Positions 44,114 to 52,233 of a DNA stretch of 64,000 nucleotides are shown here, one piece after another. The number at the start of each line of letters is the position of its first letter. Within the stretch, counting starts at the first letter, position 1. The notes below the pieces were generated by a model. That model saw nothing but the letters and a program-made list of their open reading frames with translations, had not been told where the DNA came from and searched no databases. A program made the position numbers and the translations under genes. This DNA is from Clostridiaceae bacterium (GTDB taxonomy: Bacteria > Bacillota > Clostridia > Acetivibrionales > Acetivibrionaceae). The stretch is from NCBI GenBank assembly GCA_012519925.1, contig JAAYPF010000019.1:1-64000 (forward strand). The letters are read 5' to 3'.

Positions 44114-45334
44114 TTATTTAATTTGCTTTAGTAGGTCTTGTACTTTCCTTTCGAGTTTAATCAGTTCTGCTTGTGCTCTCTCATTTCCAACTCTCTTAAT
44201 CTCATCAATTTGCTTTGCTGTATCTAATTCAATTTGTTTTATTCTAGTGGCCTTTTGCTCACTGCTAATGCTTGTATCATTTTTTATCTTAGAAATTTCC
44301 ATATTTGCCCGATCTGTTTGAAGAGCAATATCGGTAGCTACTTGCTTTTGAATATTTTGTATTACTTTTTGAGTTTCAATATTCGCAGCTTCTATAGACT
44401 TAATTTTATCAATATCATCCAATTCACCAATTGACAAATCTAAATTTGCCTCATAAGGTACATCACTATTATTCTTAACATCCTTTGCTGTATCTATATC
44501 TTGATTAAGCTTTGTATCTTGATTAAGCTTTGTATCTTGATTAACAATATCCTCATTACCCTTACTCGCATCCATATCCCTATTAACAGCTAGATTTTCA
44601 AGAATCTCATTTATCTCATTTTGCTTTAATTTCTCAATATCTATGTTTATTCCCTGTTCTTTCCCAATTTTGTATAAAGAATATCTACCCACTGAAATAT
44701 TATTATCCGCTGCTAGTTTTCTGTCTTCTTCCTTAGCTTCTATAAAATAAGGTTTAATATTTCTGCTTGATAATTCATCAATAATTTTAGGATAAGTCAA
44801 TTCAAGTTTTTTTAATCCATCCTTTGGAGAATTTCTTCCATCTTTAGTTTGAAGACATGCTGTTATCAAAACTTTATTGTCAGAATTTAAATCTATTAGC
44901 CCGTTTTTATTTAGTTTTTCAACCATATCTATAAGGACATCCTCTATAGGCTCGGATTTATATTTAATATCTTCAATTAATAACTCAGAGCCTTTATCCT
45001 TTGTCGTAATATCTATTACTCGATTGTTTTTATCAACCATTAACTCCCAATTTGAGTTCATATCAATATCTACATAAGCATAAATCTGGTTTGAGATAAA
45101 TAAATTAACATAAAATATAATCGCTATAAAAACAGCGGCAACACTACCAATGGCAGCTGAAAACTTTACAGTCGGATTGGCTTTATTTATCATTTCCGAA
45201 GACTCGAAGGCTATTTCCATTCCTTCATACATCCCCGGTTGTTTTCTAATACAAACAATTTCACAACTATTCGTCATTAAATAGGCCTTATTATCTTTTA
45301 TTTCAAGTACTACCCCTAAATGTTCCATTAACAT
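44114..45334 (-). CDS. rsgI: Anti-sigma-I factor RsgI-like membrane protein
   Basis: 406 residues. Cytoplasmic RsgI_N domain that binds SigI (about 1-55), one transmembrane helix (about 58-80), the RsgI periplasmic domain (about 85-225) and a low-complexity linker (NQDTKLNQDTKLNQD) leading to a C-terminal coiled coil (about 310-406). In cellulosome producers the C-terminus is usually a carbohydrate-sensing module; here it is a coiled coil instead. The juxtamembrane motif reads DIDMNSNWEL where relatives have DINPSIEL, so the Asn-Pro of the self-cleavage site is Asn-Ser. Starts 13 bases after sigI ends. ATG preceded by GGGGTG. Confidence 0.88.
   Translation of the reverse strand: MLMEHLGVVLEIKDNKAYLMTNSCEIVCIRKQPGMYEGMEIAFESSEMINKANPTVKFSAAIGSVAAVFIAIIFYVNLFISNQIYAYVDIDMNSNWELMVDKNNRVIDITTKDKGSELLIEDIKYKSEPIEDVLIDMVEKLNKNGLIDLNSDNKVLITACLQTKDGRNSPKDGLKKLELTYPKIIDELSSRNIKPYFIEAKEEDRKLAADNNISVGRYSLYKIGKEQGINIDIEKLKQNEINEILENLAVNRDMDASKGNEDIVNQDTKLNQDTKLNQDIDTAKDVKNNSDVPYEANLDLSIGELDDIDKIKSIEAANIETQKVIQNIQKQVATDIALQTDRANMEISKIKNDTSISSEQKATRIKQIELDTAKQIDEIKRVGNERAQAELIKLERKVQDLLKQIK
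44501..44536. repeat. 18-bp tandem duplication inside rsgI
   Basis: TTGATTAAGCTTTGTATC occurs twice in direct succession, followed by a partial third copy. It encodes the NQDTKL repeats in the extracellular linker and keeps the frame. Confidence 0.75.
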
Positions 45335-45346
45335 ATTTCACCCCGC

Positions 45347-46078
45347 TTATTCCATATTTTTTATGTAGTTCTTTATTATTTCAAGGTCACTTTTTAGAAT
45401 TAGAACCAAAGCGATGATGTATTTTCTATTTCGTTCAACTGTTCGTTGGCTTACCTCTACATATTTTATTACATGTTTATATGGAATTGTCTTCTTTGTA
45501 CTAAACTTATCATATAATGTATCATCCTCAGCTATTTGCTTTGCTATTTTGATGCAAGTTCTTCTGGAATCACTGTGCTTGGGCATATCTTTAACTAAAT
45601 CAGCCATGGTTATTCCAAAATCCTTCATCTTTCCCACAAAAAAAGTAAACTCTTCACGGATTTCAAAATTATACACATGATCTGTATGTTTATCTACCAA
45701 AAACCTATCTTCAAAATCGTACGCTTCATCCTCCTCAAAATATGAAAACGGATAGACTTTTGAATTCTTTTGATTTTTTCTCATATAATCTATCAATCTT
45801 CGTTGCATAACCTGATATGAAAACTTTTTGAAGCTGCATTTTCTATCTTCACTATATTTATCAATAGCTTCATTAAAAGCGATCAACCCAACACTGTATT
45901 CTTCACTGTTCTCTATATCAATATATTTATTATTTAATATCTGGGATACAGATTTGACTATATAAGGTCTGTAATCACTAATAAACCTGTCTTTTAAAAG
46001 CTTGTCACCAGATTTAATTCTATATAATATATCTATAAAGGATCTCTTTTCAGGTTTACGCGTACCCAAAAACCACAT
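45347..46078 (-). CDS. sigI: RNA polymerase sigma factor SigI
   Basis: About 243 residues, SigI subfamily of sigma-70 factors. Region 2 (about 10-110) has NSEEYSVGLIAFNEAIDKYS and FSYQVMQRRLIDYMRKN; the C-terminal SigI domain has YKHVIKYVEVSQRTVERNRKYIIALV. SigI paralogues in cellulolytic clostridia switch on cellulase or stress genes when RsgI senses a substrate; in Bacillus SigI responds to heat. ATG at 46076-46078 (AGGGA 6 bases upstream); a GTG two codons earlier is possible. No clear self-regulated SigI promoter was identified. Confidence 0.93.
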   Translation of the reverse strand: MWFLGTRKPEKRSFIDILYRIKSGDKLLKDRFISDYRPYIVKSVSQILNNKYIDIENSEEYSVGLIAFNEAIDKYSEDRKCSFKKFSYQVMQRRLIDYMRKNQKNSKVYPFSYFEEDEAYDFEDRFLVDKHTDHVYNFEIREEFTFFVGKMKDFGITMADLVKDMPKHSDSRRTCIKIAKQIAEDDTLYDKFSTKKTIPYKHVIKYVEVSQRTVERNRKYIIALVLILKSDLEIIKNYIKNME

Positions 46079-46195
46079 ATCCACTTCCCTATCACTTCCC
46101 TTTAAAGTTTATTCGTAAGAGAATTTTTTTTAAGTCGGCATTGCATATCTCTTACAAAAATTTTAGGTAATTTCAAAATTAACTGGCCTTTTTCT

Positions 46196-48655
46196 CTATT
46201 TAACTTTTACCTTTACCGGTATAAGACTCCTATCGGAAAAAACCATTGTCATAACACCACTTACATTGCTTCCAACGCCAATTACTGTACCATCATTCAT
46301 TAAAGCTAGTGTAAAATCTATTCCTGAAGCAATAGACTTACATCCATTGAACACTTCTATCTGTATCGGTGTTAATTTATTTTCTGTTGTTTCGTCTCCT
46401 AGCTGTCCACAATTGTTTTTTCCCCATGCCCATACTGTCCCATCCTCTGTAAAGGCAAATGAACTATCTTTTCCTGCAATAATCTTTTTTACATTCTCAA
46501 GACCATCTACTTTGACAGGTATATTAGTTTTAGTAGTGGTTCCGTTACCTAATTGTCCATAGGTATTATCTCCCCATGCCCATACTGTTCCATCTTGTTT
46601 TAATGCCAAATTATAATTGTTCCCAGCAGATATCGCACAAATATTTTCAAGTTCCTGAGCCTGAACTGGCTCCAAACTAAAGGTATCGGTTCCGTGAGCT
46701 AATTCACCAAACTGGTTACAGCCCCAGGTCCAAACAGTTCCATCGCTCTTTAGGGCAACGGAATGGTCGCTTCCCGCTGCGACTGACACAATACCTGTAA
46801 GATCCTTCGCCTTTGTCAGCTTAAAAGTCTCAACATAATTGTTATGGTGAGTTTGAGAACCATCTCCTAATTGTCCCCAATAGCTGTTACCAGCAGAATA
46901 TACGTATCCGTCTTCCTTTAGGGCAAGAATGTGGCTTTTACCGATAGATACTGCTTTTAGATCCTCAAGCCCTTCAATTCTATAGGGTTCGTATATGGAT
47001 TGAGCATCTACAACATTAGTTGTTCTAGCTGTGTAAAACCACACTTCATTATCTTCATTAATTAATAAAGTGCGGTTAAAAGCAGCTTCAATATCTTTTA
47101 TACCTCCATCGTAGCTTACTATAAAAGGATTGCAATAGTCTTTTGCCCCTGATTGAGCAGATATTTCGACATCATTAATCAGTTGGAGATAATCATTGTT
47201 TCCCCATGCCCAAATTGTCTTATCCTTCCCAACTGCTAATACATGTTTTCCACCGCATACTATCTTATCTATGTCGGAAATGTGTTTAATATTGATTGGT
47301 TGTGTAATATAGTCAGCAGTACCACTACCAAGTTGCCCGTAGTTATTGTCTCCCCAAGTCCATAAAGTGCCATCGCTTTTTATCATAGCCATATGTGTTT
47401 GACCGCAAGAAATCGACTTCACATCCTTAGCTCCAAATACCAAAGCAGGTGTATCAGAGTCGGTCGCTGACCCAGTGCCAAGCATTCCACTCATGTTTTT
47501 GCCCCAACTTAACACTGTTCCATCATTATTTAAGACTGTAGCACAATATTGAGTCAAAACCACCTCTTTTATCTCCAGTATCCCCTCACTTTGAACCGGG
47601 GTACTATTAACCTTATTACTATTTCCCATAATACCGTATGTATTATCTCCCCAAATCCATAATTCGCCGTTTTCTTTTAGAGCTGCCGAAACCATAGTAC
47701 CTGCACTTACAGACTTTACATCGGAAATGCTTAATAGCTTTTCAGGTACTCTTGATGATGACTTTGTAGAACCATTTCCAAGCTGGCCTTTAGCTCCAGC
47801 ACCCCATACCCAAATATTTTTATTTTTATCTAATGCTATTACATGCTCATCACCTACAGCTATTTCAGTAATATCGCTGACCCCTATTGCCTGAAGCGGT
47901 ATATTACTATTGATTCCTGTACCATCGCCGATTTGCCCTTTAAAGTTATAACCCCATCCCCATACCGTTCCATCGTCTTTTAATGCAGTAGAGAAAAAAT
48001 CACCGGCCTTAATGTCCTTAATTCCCGAAAGTCCCTTAACTTGAACAGGTATACTGCTTCGCGTATTTGATTCATCTCCTAACTGACCATAATAATTATA
48101 TCCCCATGCCCATACTGTACCATCGCTTTTAAGTGCAAGAGAATGGCGTTTGCCAGCAGATATTTTAGTAATCCCCTTAAGTCCATCAATTTGTTTTGGT
48201 GTTCTTTCAATTTCATTTTCTTCGTTAAGACCTAGCTGACCATAAGAGTTATATCCCCACGCCCACACCGTACCGTCTTTCTTTAATGCTATCGTATGGG
48301 TCTCACCACACGAGACTTGAACAAAACCTTCCATAGATGGCTTAGGAAATTCAGTTATAAAACCAAGCAGCATCTTTCTCATACATGCAAAGTCTATTGA
48401 GTCAATCAAAGTATCTCCATTAACATCTGCTGCATATAATTCATCTTCAACTTCAAAACTTTTAATCATTCCTAATAGATACTTTCGCATTAACCCAAAG
48501 TCAATAGAGTCAAAGCTTAAGTCTCCATTCAAGTCCCCTATTAAATAGGTAGATGTTTTCGCAGTAGTATCTTCACTTTGAGCAAATACAAAGTTAACCG
48601 TCATAACAGTAAGAATCGCCACAATAATTACTAAAGAAATTCCTTTTCTAATCAT
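46196..48655 (-). CDS. Dockerin-bearing secreted protein with 14 RCC1 repeats
   Basis: 819 residues. A signal peptide (ISLVIIVAILTVMTVNFVFA) is followed by a type I-like dockerin at the N-terminus (about 36-108): two calcium loops, DLNGDLSFDSIDF and DVNGDTLIDSIDF, with Ser-Ile at recognition positions 10-11 of both. Then 14 RCC1 repeats (about 115-815), core VWAWGxNxxGQLG, alternating with KSDGTVWAWG-type strands. Fourteen blades fit two seven-bladed propellers. The ligand is unknown. The dockerin should dock it to a cellulosomal scaffoldin. Dockerin at the N-terminus is less common than at the C-terminus. It lies just after sigI on the minus strand, 117 bases upstream of it, and may belong to the same regulon. 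Confidence 0.9.
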   Translation of the reverse strand: MIRKGISLVIIVAILTVMTVNFVFAQSEDTTAKTSTYLIGDLNGDLSFDSIDFGLMRKYLLGMIKSFEVEDELYAADVNGDTLIDSIDFACMRKMLLGFITEFPKPSMEGFVQVSCGETHTIALKKDGTVWAWGYNSYGQLGLNEENEIERTPKQIDGLKGITKISAGKRHSLALKSDGTVWAWGYNYYGQLGDESNTRSSIPVQVKGLSGIKDIKAGDFFSTALKDDGTVWGWGYNFKGQIGDGTGINSNIPLQAIGVSDITEIAVGDEHVIALDKNKNIWVWGAGAKGQLGNGSTKSSSRVPEKLLSISDVKSVSAGTMVSAALKENGELWIWGDNTYGIMGNSNKVNSTPVQSEGILEIKEVVLTQYCATVLNNDGTVLSWGKNMSGMLGTGSATDSDTPALVFGAKDVKSISCGQTHMAMIKSDGTLWTWGDNNYGQLGSGTADYITQPINIKHISDIDKIVCGGKHVLAVGKDKTIWAWGNNDYLQLINDVEISAQSGAKDYCNPFIVSYDGGIKDIEAAFNRTLLINEDNEVWFYTARTTNVVDAQSIYEPYRIEGLEDLKAVSIGKSHILALKEDGYVYSAGNSYWGQLGDGSQTHHNNYVETFKLTKAKDLTGIVSVAAGSDHSVALKSDGTVWTWGCNQFGELAHGTDTFSLEPVQAQELENICAISAGNNYNLALKQDGTVWAWGDNTYGQLGNGTTTKTNIPVKVDGLENVKKIIAGKDSSFAFTEDGTVWAWGKNNCGQLGDETTENKLTPIQIEVFNGCKSIASGIDFTLALMNDGTVIGVGSNVSGVMTMVFSDRSLIPVKVKVK
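46210..48310. repeat. RCC1 coding repeats
   Basis: Fourteen in-frame units of about 150 bases, each with the TVWAWG-type core. Some units, such as the eighth and ninth (VWFYTARTT), have lost the consensus; the others are close to one another. Confidence 0.75.
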
Positions 48656-48993
48656 AAATTATTTCTCCCATTTAATTTTTTTGTTTTTTTGCACTTTTAC
48701 TGCTTACTACTTAGTTGATATCAAGAATACTATAAAGAAATGAAATTATATCTACATAAAAAATTGACCTAGCTCAGGTCTTTAAACAAATAACATCTTT
48801 AATAATAAGAACATTATGTAAATAAAACTAAATTTACAACACCCATATATAACCGATTATTTTTTTAAGACTTTAATCTAAGTGTACTATATGTACTTTA
48901 ACTAAGTCAATGCGATTAAATATGCTGTTGTTCTGATATTAATAGAGAGTTTTTACACACTTAATCCCTTTGGAAATATTTTTTTATCTTCCA

Positions 48994-49022
48994 TTGATTT
49001 TGTAAAAGTGATATTATATAAG
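48994..49022 (+). promoter_or_regulatory. Promoter of the small gene at 49063
   Basis: -35 TTGATT (48994-48999), 17-bp spacer, -10 TATAAG (49017-49022). The rest of 48656-48990 holds only AT-rich DNA and a short palindrome, GACCT-AGCTC-AGGTC (48766-48780). Confidence 0.45.
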
Positions 49023-49062
49023 GTGCTTTCCGAAATATTGATAATTGAAAGGTGGAAAAACA

Positions 49063-49302
49063 ATGGCAACGAATGATAAAGTAAATAATATTGATGCTCT
49101 TATTGAAGCAACAAAAGATGAGAATCCTAATGAAAGAAAGCAAAATTGGGCTGCTTTCATAGAAAGTACCGCGGTAAATTTTTTTATCGACTGTAAACTA
49201 GAAAAGCTCAACATGGAAGACGGAAAAGGTAACAAAGCAAAATTAGTTCGTCAAAAAGATGATACTATAAAGGTTGAATATACTTCTACCACTACTTTAT
49301 AG
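49063..49302 (+). CDS. Conserved-looking small soluble protein, function unknown (79 aa)
   Basis: 79 residues, start ATG at 49063 with GGTGG 7 bases upstream; an in-frame extension to 49045 is short and has no site. Sequence begins MATNDKVNNIDALIEATKDE and ends in a beta-rich EYTSTTTL. Contains a single cysteine (FIDCKLEK). No family recognised, no signal peptide. Followed by a strong terminator, so a single-gene unit. Confidence 0.65.
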   Translation: MATNDKVNNIDALIEATKDENPNERKQNWAAFIESTAVNFFIDCKLEKLNMEDGKGNKAKLVRQKDDTIKVEYTSTTTL

Positions 49303-49321
49303 TTTATTCTAAGAGAAAATT

Positions 49322-49352
49322 GTGTTATAAAATCAGGTTGATTTTATAACAC
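49322..49352 (+). terminator. Terminator after the 79-residue gene
   Basis: 14-bp stem GTGTTATAAAATCA / TGATTTTATAACAC with a 3-base loop, then five T. Confidence 0.8.
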
Positions 49353-49453
49353 TTTTTGCTTTTGATAAAGCTTTAAAATCGGTCTTCAAAATCCGATTTA
49401 CATTTTCTACATAGCAATTAAATGTTCCTTTGTTTGTAAGAAACACTTATCCA

Positions 49454-49485
49454 AAATGGTACACCAAGAGGATAGAAATGGTACA
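49454..49485 (+). promoter_or_regulatory. Direct repeat upstream of the phoP-like gene
   Basis: AAATGGTACA occurs at 49454-49463 and at 49476-49485, start to start 22 bases, two helical turns. This is a possible tandem site for a response regulator dimer, perhaps the product of the next gene. Confidence 0.35.
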
Positions 49486-49519
49486 TCTATCAAATAATTA
49501 GTAATAGGAAGGTGCTTAT

Positions 49520-50230
49520 ATGTCAAAAAAGCTAATTTATGTAGTTGAAGATGAAAAACATATCCAAGAATTAATAAGCTTTAATTTAATAGAAAACGGA
49601 TATGACGTTAAATGTTTTGACAATGGCGAAGTTATGCTTGACGAATGTAAAGAACAAAAACCGGATCTTTTCATTTTGGATATAATGCTTCCAGGAATTG
49701 ATGGTCTTGAAATTTGCCGAAGGATTAAGGAAAACTCTGATTACAAAAAAATCCCTATAATTATGCTGACCGCAAAAAGCGATGAGTTTGATAAGGTCTT
49801 AGGTCTTGAATTAGGAGCAGAAGACTATATTACCAAGCCTTTCAGCATCAGAGAATTTATAGCAAGGGTGAAAGTAATCTTCAGAAGACAGACAGATACG
49901 CAGGAAAACACCCCCGAAATAATCAAAGTAGGCAAAATAACTATTGATGTTGCAAGACATGAAGTATATAAGGATAAAAATCTAATTGAAATGACTTTTA
50001 AAGAATTTGAACTATTAAAGCTCCTAGTATTAAATAAAGGAATAGTCATGTCCCGTGAATTGCTTTTAGAAAAGGTTTGGGGGTTCGACTATTACGGTGA
50101 AACACGAACTGTTGATGTACACATCAGATATCTAAGACAAAAAATAGAGGATGATGATAATGTCCCTACCTATATACAAACTGTCAGAGGTATAGGCTAC
50201 CGCTTTAATGACAAAGGAGATAAGGAATAA
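49520..50230 (+). CDS. OmpR/PhoB-family response regulator
   Basis: 236 residues. Receiver (about 1-120) with VEDEK, phospho-acceptor aspartate in LFILDIMLPGIDG and TKPFS. OmpR winged helix (about 140-235) with FKEFELLKLLVLNKG, RTVDVHIRYLRQKIE and VRGIGYRF. Closest in type to PhoP/PhoB of phosphate control, but targets are not shown by neighbours. Pairs with the kinase that starts 7 bases later. Confidence 0.92.
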   Translation: MSKKLIYVVEDEKHIQELISFNLIENGYDVKCFDNGEVMLDECKEQKPDLFILDIMLPGIDGLEICRRIKENSDYKKIPIIMLTAKSDEFDKVLGLELGAEDYITKPFSIREFIARVKVIFRRQTDTQENTPEIIKVGKITIDVARHEVYKDKNLIEMTFKEFELLKLLVLNKGIVMSRELLLEKVWGFDYYGETRTVDVHIRYLRQKIEDDDNVPTYIQTVRGIGYRFNDKGDKE

Positions 50231-50237
50231 TCAAACT

Positions 50238-52001
50238 ATGAAAACGAAAATCTTTAAATATTATTTAGTTTTAATTGTAGTTGTTTTAATAACAACAGTT
50301 ATATTTACCACACACCTATCAAAAAAGTACTACAAAGCAGAAGTTGAAAACAAATTAGAAAGTATTGGTCTTTCAATTGAATACTCTCTATTGCAAACCG
50401 ATGCTTCCTCTCGGATAGATTATGACAAACTAGCAAAAGATTTTGCTGCAAATTATAACCAGAATATCACTTCCACAAATAATAATTTAAGAGTAACATT
50501 TATAGATCATTCTGGAAGGGTTTTAGGTGACTCTGAAGCTGATTATACAACCATGGAAAACCACACCTCCCGAAAAGAGGTTCAAATGGCTCTATACGGA
50601 GATATAGGCAAAGACTACCGAAGCAGTATAACTCTACGTGCCGATTTATTATATATGGCAATTCCTATCGAGCAATTGGATTTGATTGTAAGGATATCAA
50701 TCCCTTTAGCCAAACTTAGAATAATTGATGCAATGTCCTGGTTTTACTCCATGTTGATAGTTCTATCAGCCTTAGCCATAAGTGCAATTGTTTCTTCTCG
50801 TATAGCCGGAACAGTAATTCAACCGCTTAACGACATAATTAATGCATCAAAAGAAATATCAAAGGGTAACTACTCTAAAAGTATATCGGTAACCTCAAAG
50901 GATGAAGTAGGACAACTTGCACTTCAATTTAATGAAATGGCCTCAAAACTAAACAAAACAGTGTATGACCTAAATAATAAAAAAATCGAAGTAGAATCCA
51001 TCGTACAAAGCATCACCTATGGCATAGCAGCAGTTGACAATAACAAGAAAATCCTGATGATCAATCGTGCAGCTTTTGAAGTTTTTGATCTAGACACAAA
51101 CAATAATGTTGCAGGAGATATGTTCTCTGAGCACATAAGAAATAACGGCATAAATCTCCTTTTGGAGAAGTCCATGGAACAAAACAAACCTCTTGAATGT
51201 GAGATCAAGCTCGGTGAGAAAGAATTGCTGATTAAAACCTCTCCAATAAGATCTAATAATGGAAAAATCGACAATTCTGGATGGATAATCTCCATTCAGG
51301 ATATTACAATAGTACGCAAACTTGAGCATTTGAGAACAGAATTTGTTTCTAACGTAACTCATGAACTTAAAACGCCAATAACTTCTATAAGGGGGTTTGT
51401 AGAAACATTAAAGAGTGGGGCAATCAATAATAAGGATGTATCTTTGAGGTTTTTAGATATTATAGATATTGAAGCGGAACGGCTCCATGAGCTAATAAAT
51501 GATATTTTATCGCTGTCAGAGATTGAAACAAAACTTAGCGACACCGATTTAGAAAGTGTTGATTTGAAATTTCTGGTTGATAGCGTATTTGAGTTCTTGC
51601 AGAACATAGCTAATGAAAAAAGTATTGTCTTTATAAATAATATATCTGATAAAATATTTATTAAGGCAAATAGAAATAGAATTAAGCAATTGATACTAAA
51701 CTTAGTTGATAACGCTGTTAAATACAATATTACAAACGGTTCAGTAACAGTAAATGCCCAAAACATAGGTGGAAAAGTTGTAATACACGTTAAAGATACT
51801 GGGATTGGAATTCCAAAAGAGCATACAGCAAGAATTTTTGAACGTTTTTATAGAGTTGATAAAAGCAGATCTAGGGACATGGGAGGTACCGGTTTAGGTC
51901 TTTCAATTGTAAAACATATTGTAAATCTATACAATGGTGATATAAAAGTAAACAGTGAATTAGGCAAAGGAACTGAATTTGTTATTCAGCTTCCCTGCTG
52001 A
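50238..52001 (+). CDS. PhoR-like sensor histidine kinase
   Basis: About 587 residues. Two membrane helices (about 8-28 and 160-180) enclose an extracytoplasmic sensor domain (YDKLAKDFAANYNQN). Then HAMP (SSRIAGTVIQPLNDI), PAS (about 240-340), HisKA with NVTHELKTPITSIRG and HATPase with NLVDNAVKYN, DTGIGI and GTGLGLSI. Start ATG at 50238 is preferred to the ORF start 50208, which overlaps the regulator gene. Signal unknown; architecture fits PhoR or wall-stress sensors. The LTA-synthase-like gene follows after 232 bases. Confidence 0.9.
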   Translation: MKTKIFKYYLVLIVVVLITTVIFTTHLSKKYYKAEVENKLESIGLSIEYSLLQTDASSRIDYDKLAKDFAANYNQNITSTNNNLRVTFIDHSGRVLGDSEADYTTMENHTSRKEVQMALYGDIGKDYRSSITLRADLLYMAIPIEQLDLIVRISIPLAKLRIIDAMSWFYSMLIVLSALAISAIVSSRIAGTVIQPLNDIINASKEISKGNYSKSISVTSKDEVGQLALQFNEMASKLNKTVYDLNNKKIEVESIVQSITYGIAAVDNNKKILMINRAAFEVFDLDTNNNVAGDMFSEHIRNNGINLLLEKSMEQNKPLECEIKLGEKELLIKTSPIRSNNGKIDNSGWIISIQDITIVRKLEHLRTEFVSNVTHELKTPITSIRGFVETLKSGAINNKDVSLRFLDIIDIEAERLHELINDILSLSEIETKLSDTDLESVDLKFLVDSVFEFLQNIANEKSIVFINNISDKIFIKANRNRIKQLILNLVDNAVKYNITNGSVTVNAQNIGGKVVIHVKDTGIGIPKEHTARIFERFYRVDKSRSRDMGGTGLGLSIVKHIVNLYNGDIKVNSELGKGTEFVIQLPC

Positions 52002-52233
52002 TTCCTTACCGTCAATCTATGTGTACTTATCCTATCATAAGGCTCATAATACTAATCTACACAAAAACCAAGCATAATATTGGTTAATTTGGAATTGATT
52101 AGATAATTCTAATCCATCCCATAATCTAATGCATTTAATTTCTCATGTCGATATTTGTATTAATAGGAGTTATAATAGAAATTGTTAATATTTTATTTGA
52201 AGTAGCAACTTAATATATAGGAGTTGTCTAGAC

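Noticed and set aside
48961-49235. Two minus-strand frames of 60-73 residues opposite the small gene at 49063
   Set aside because: They are antisense to a gene with its own promoter, ribosome-binding site and terminator.
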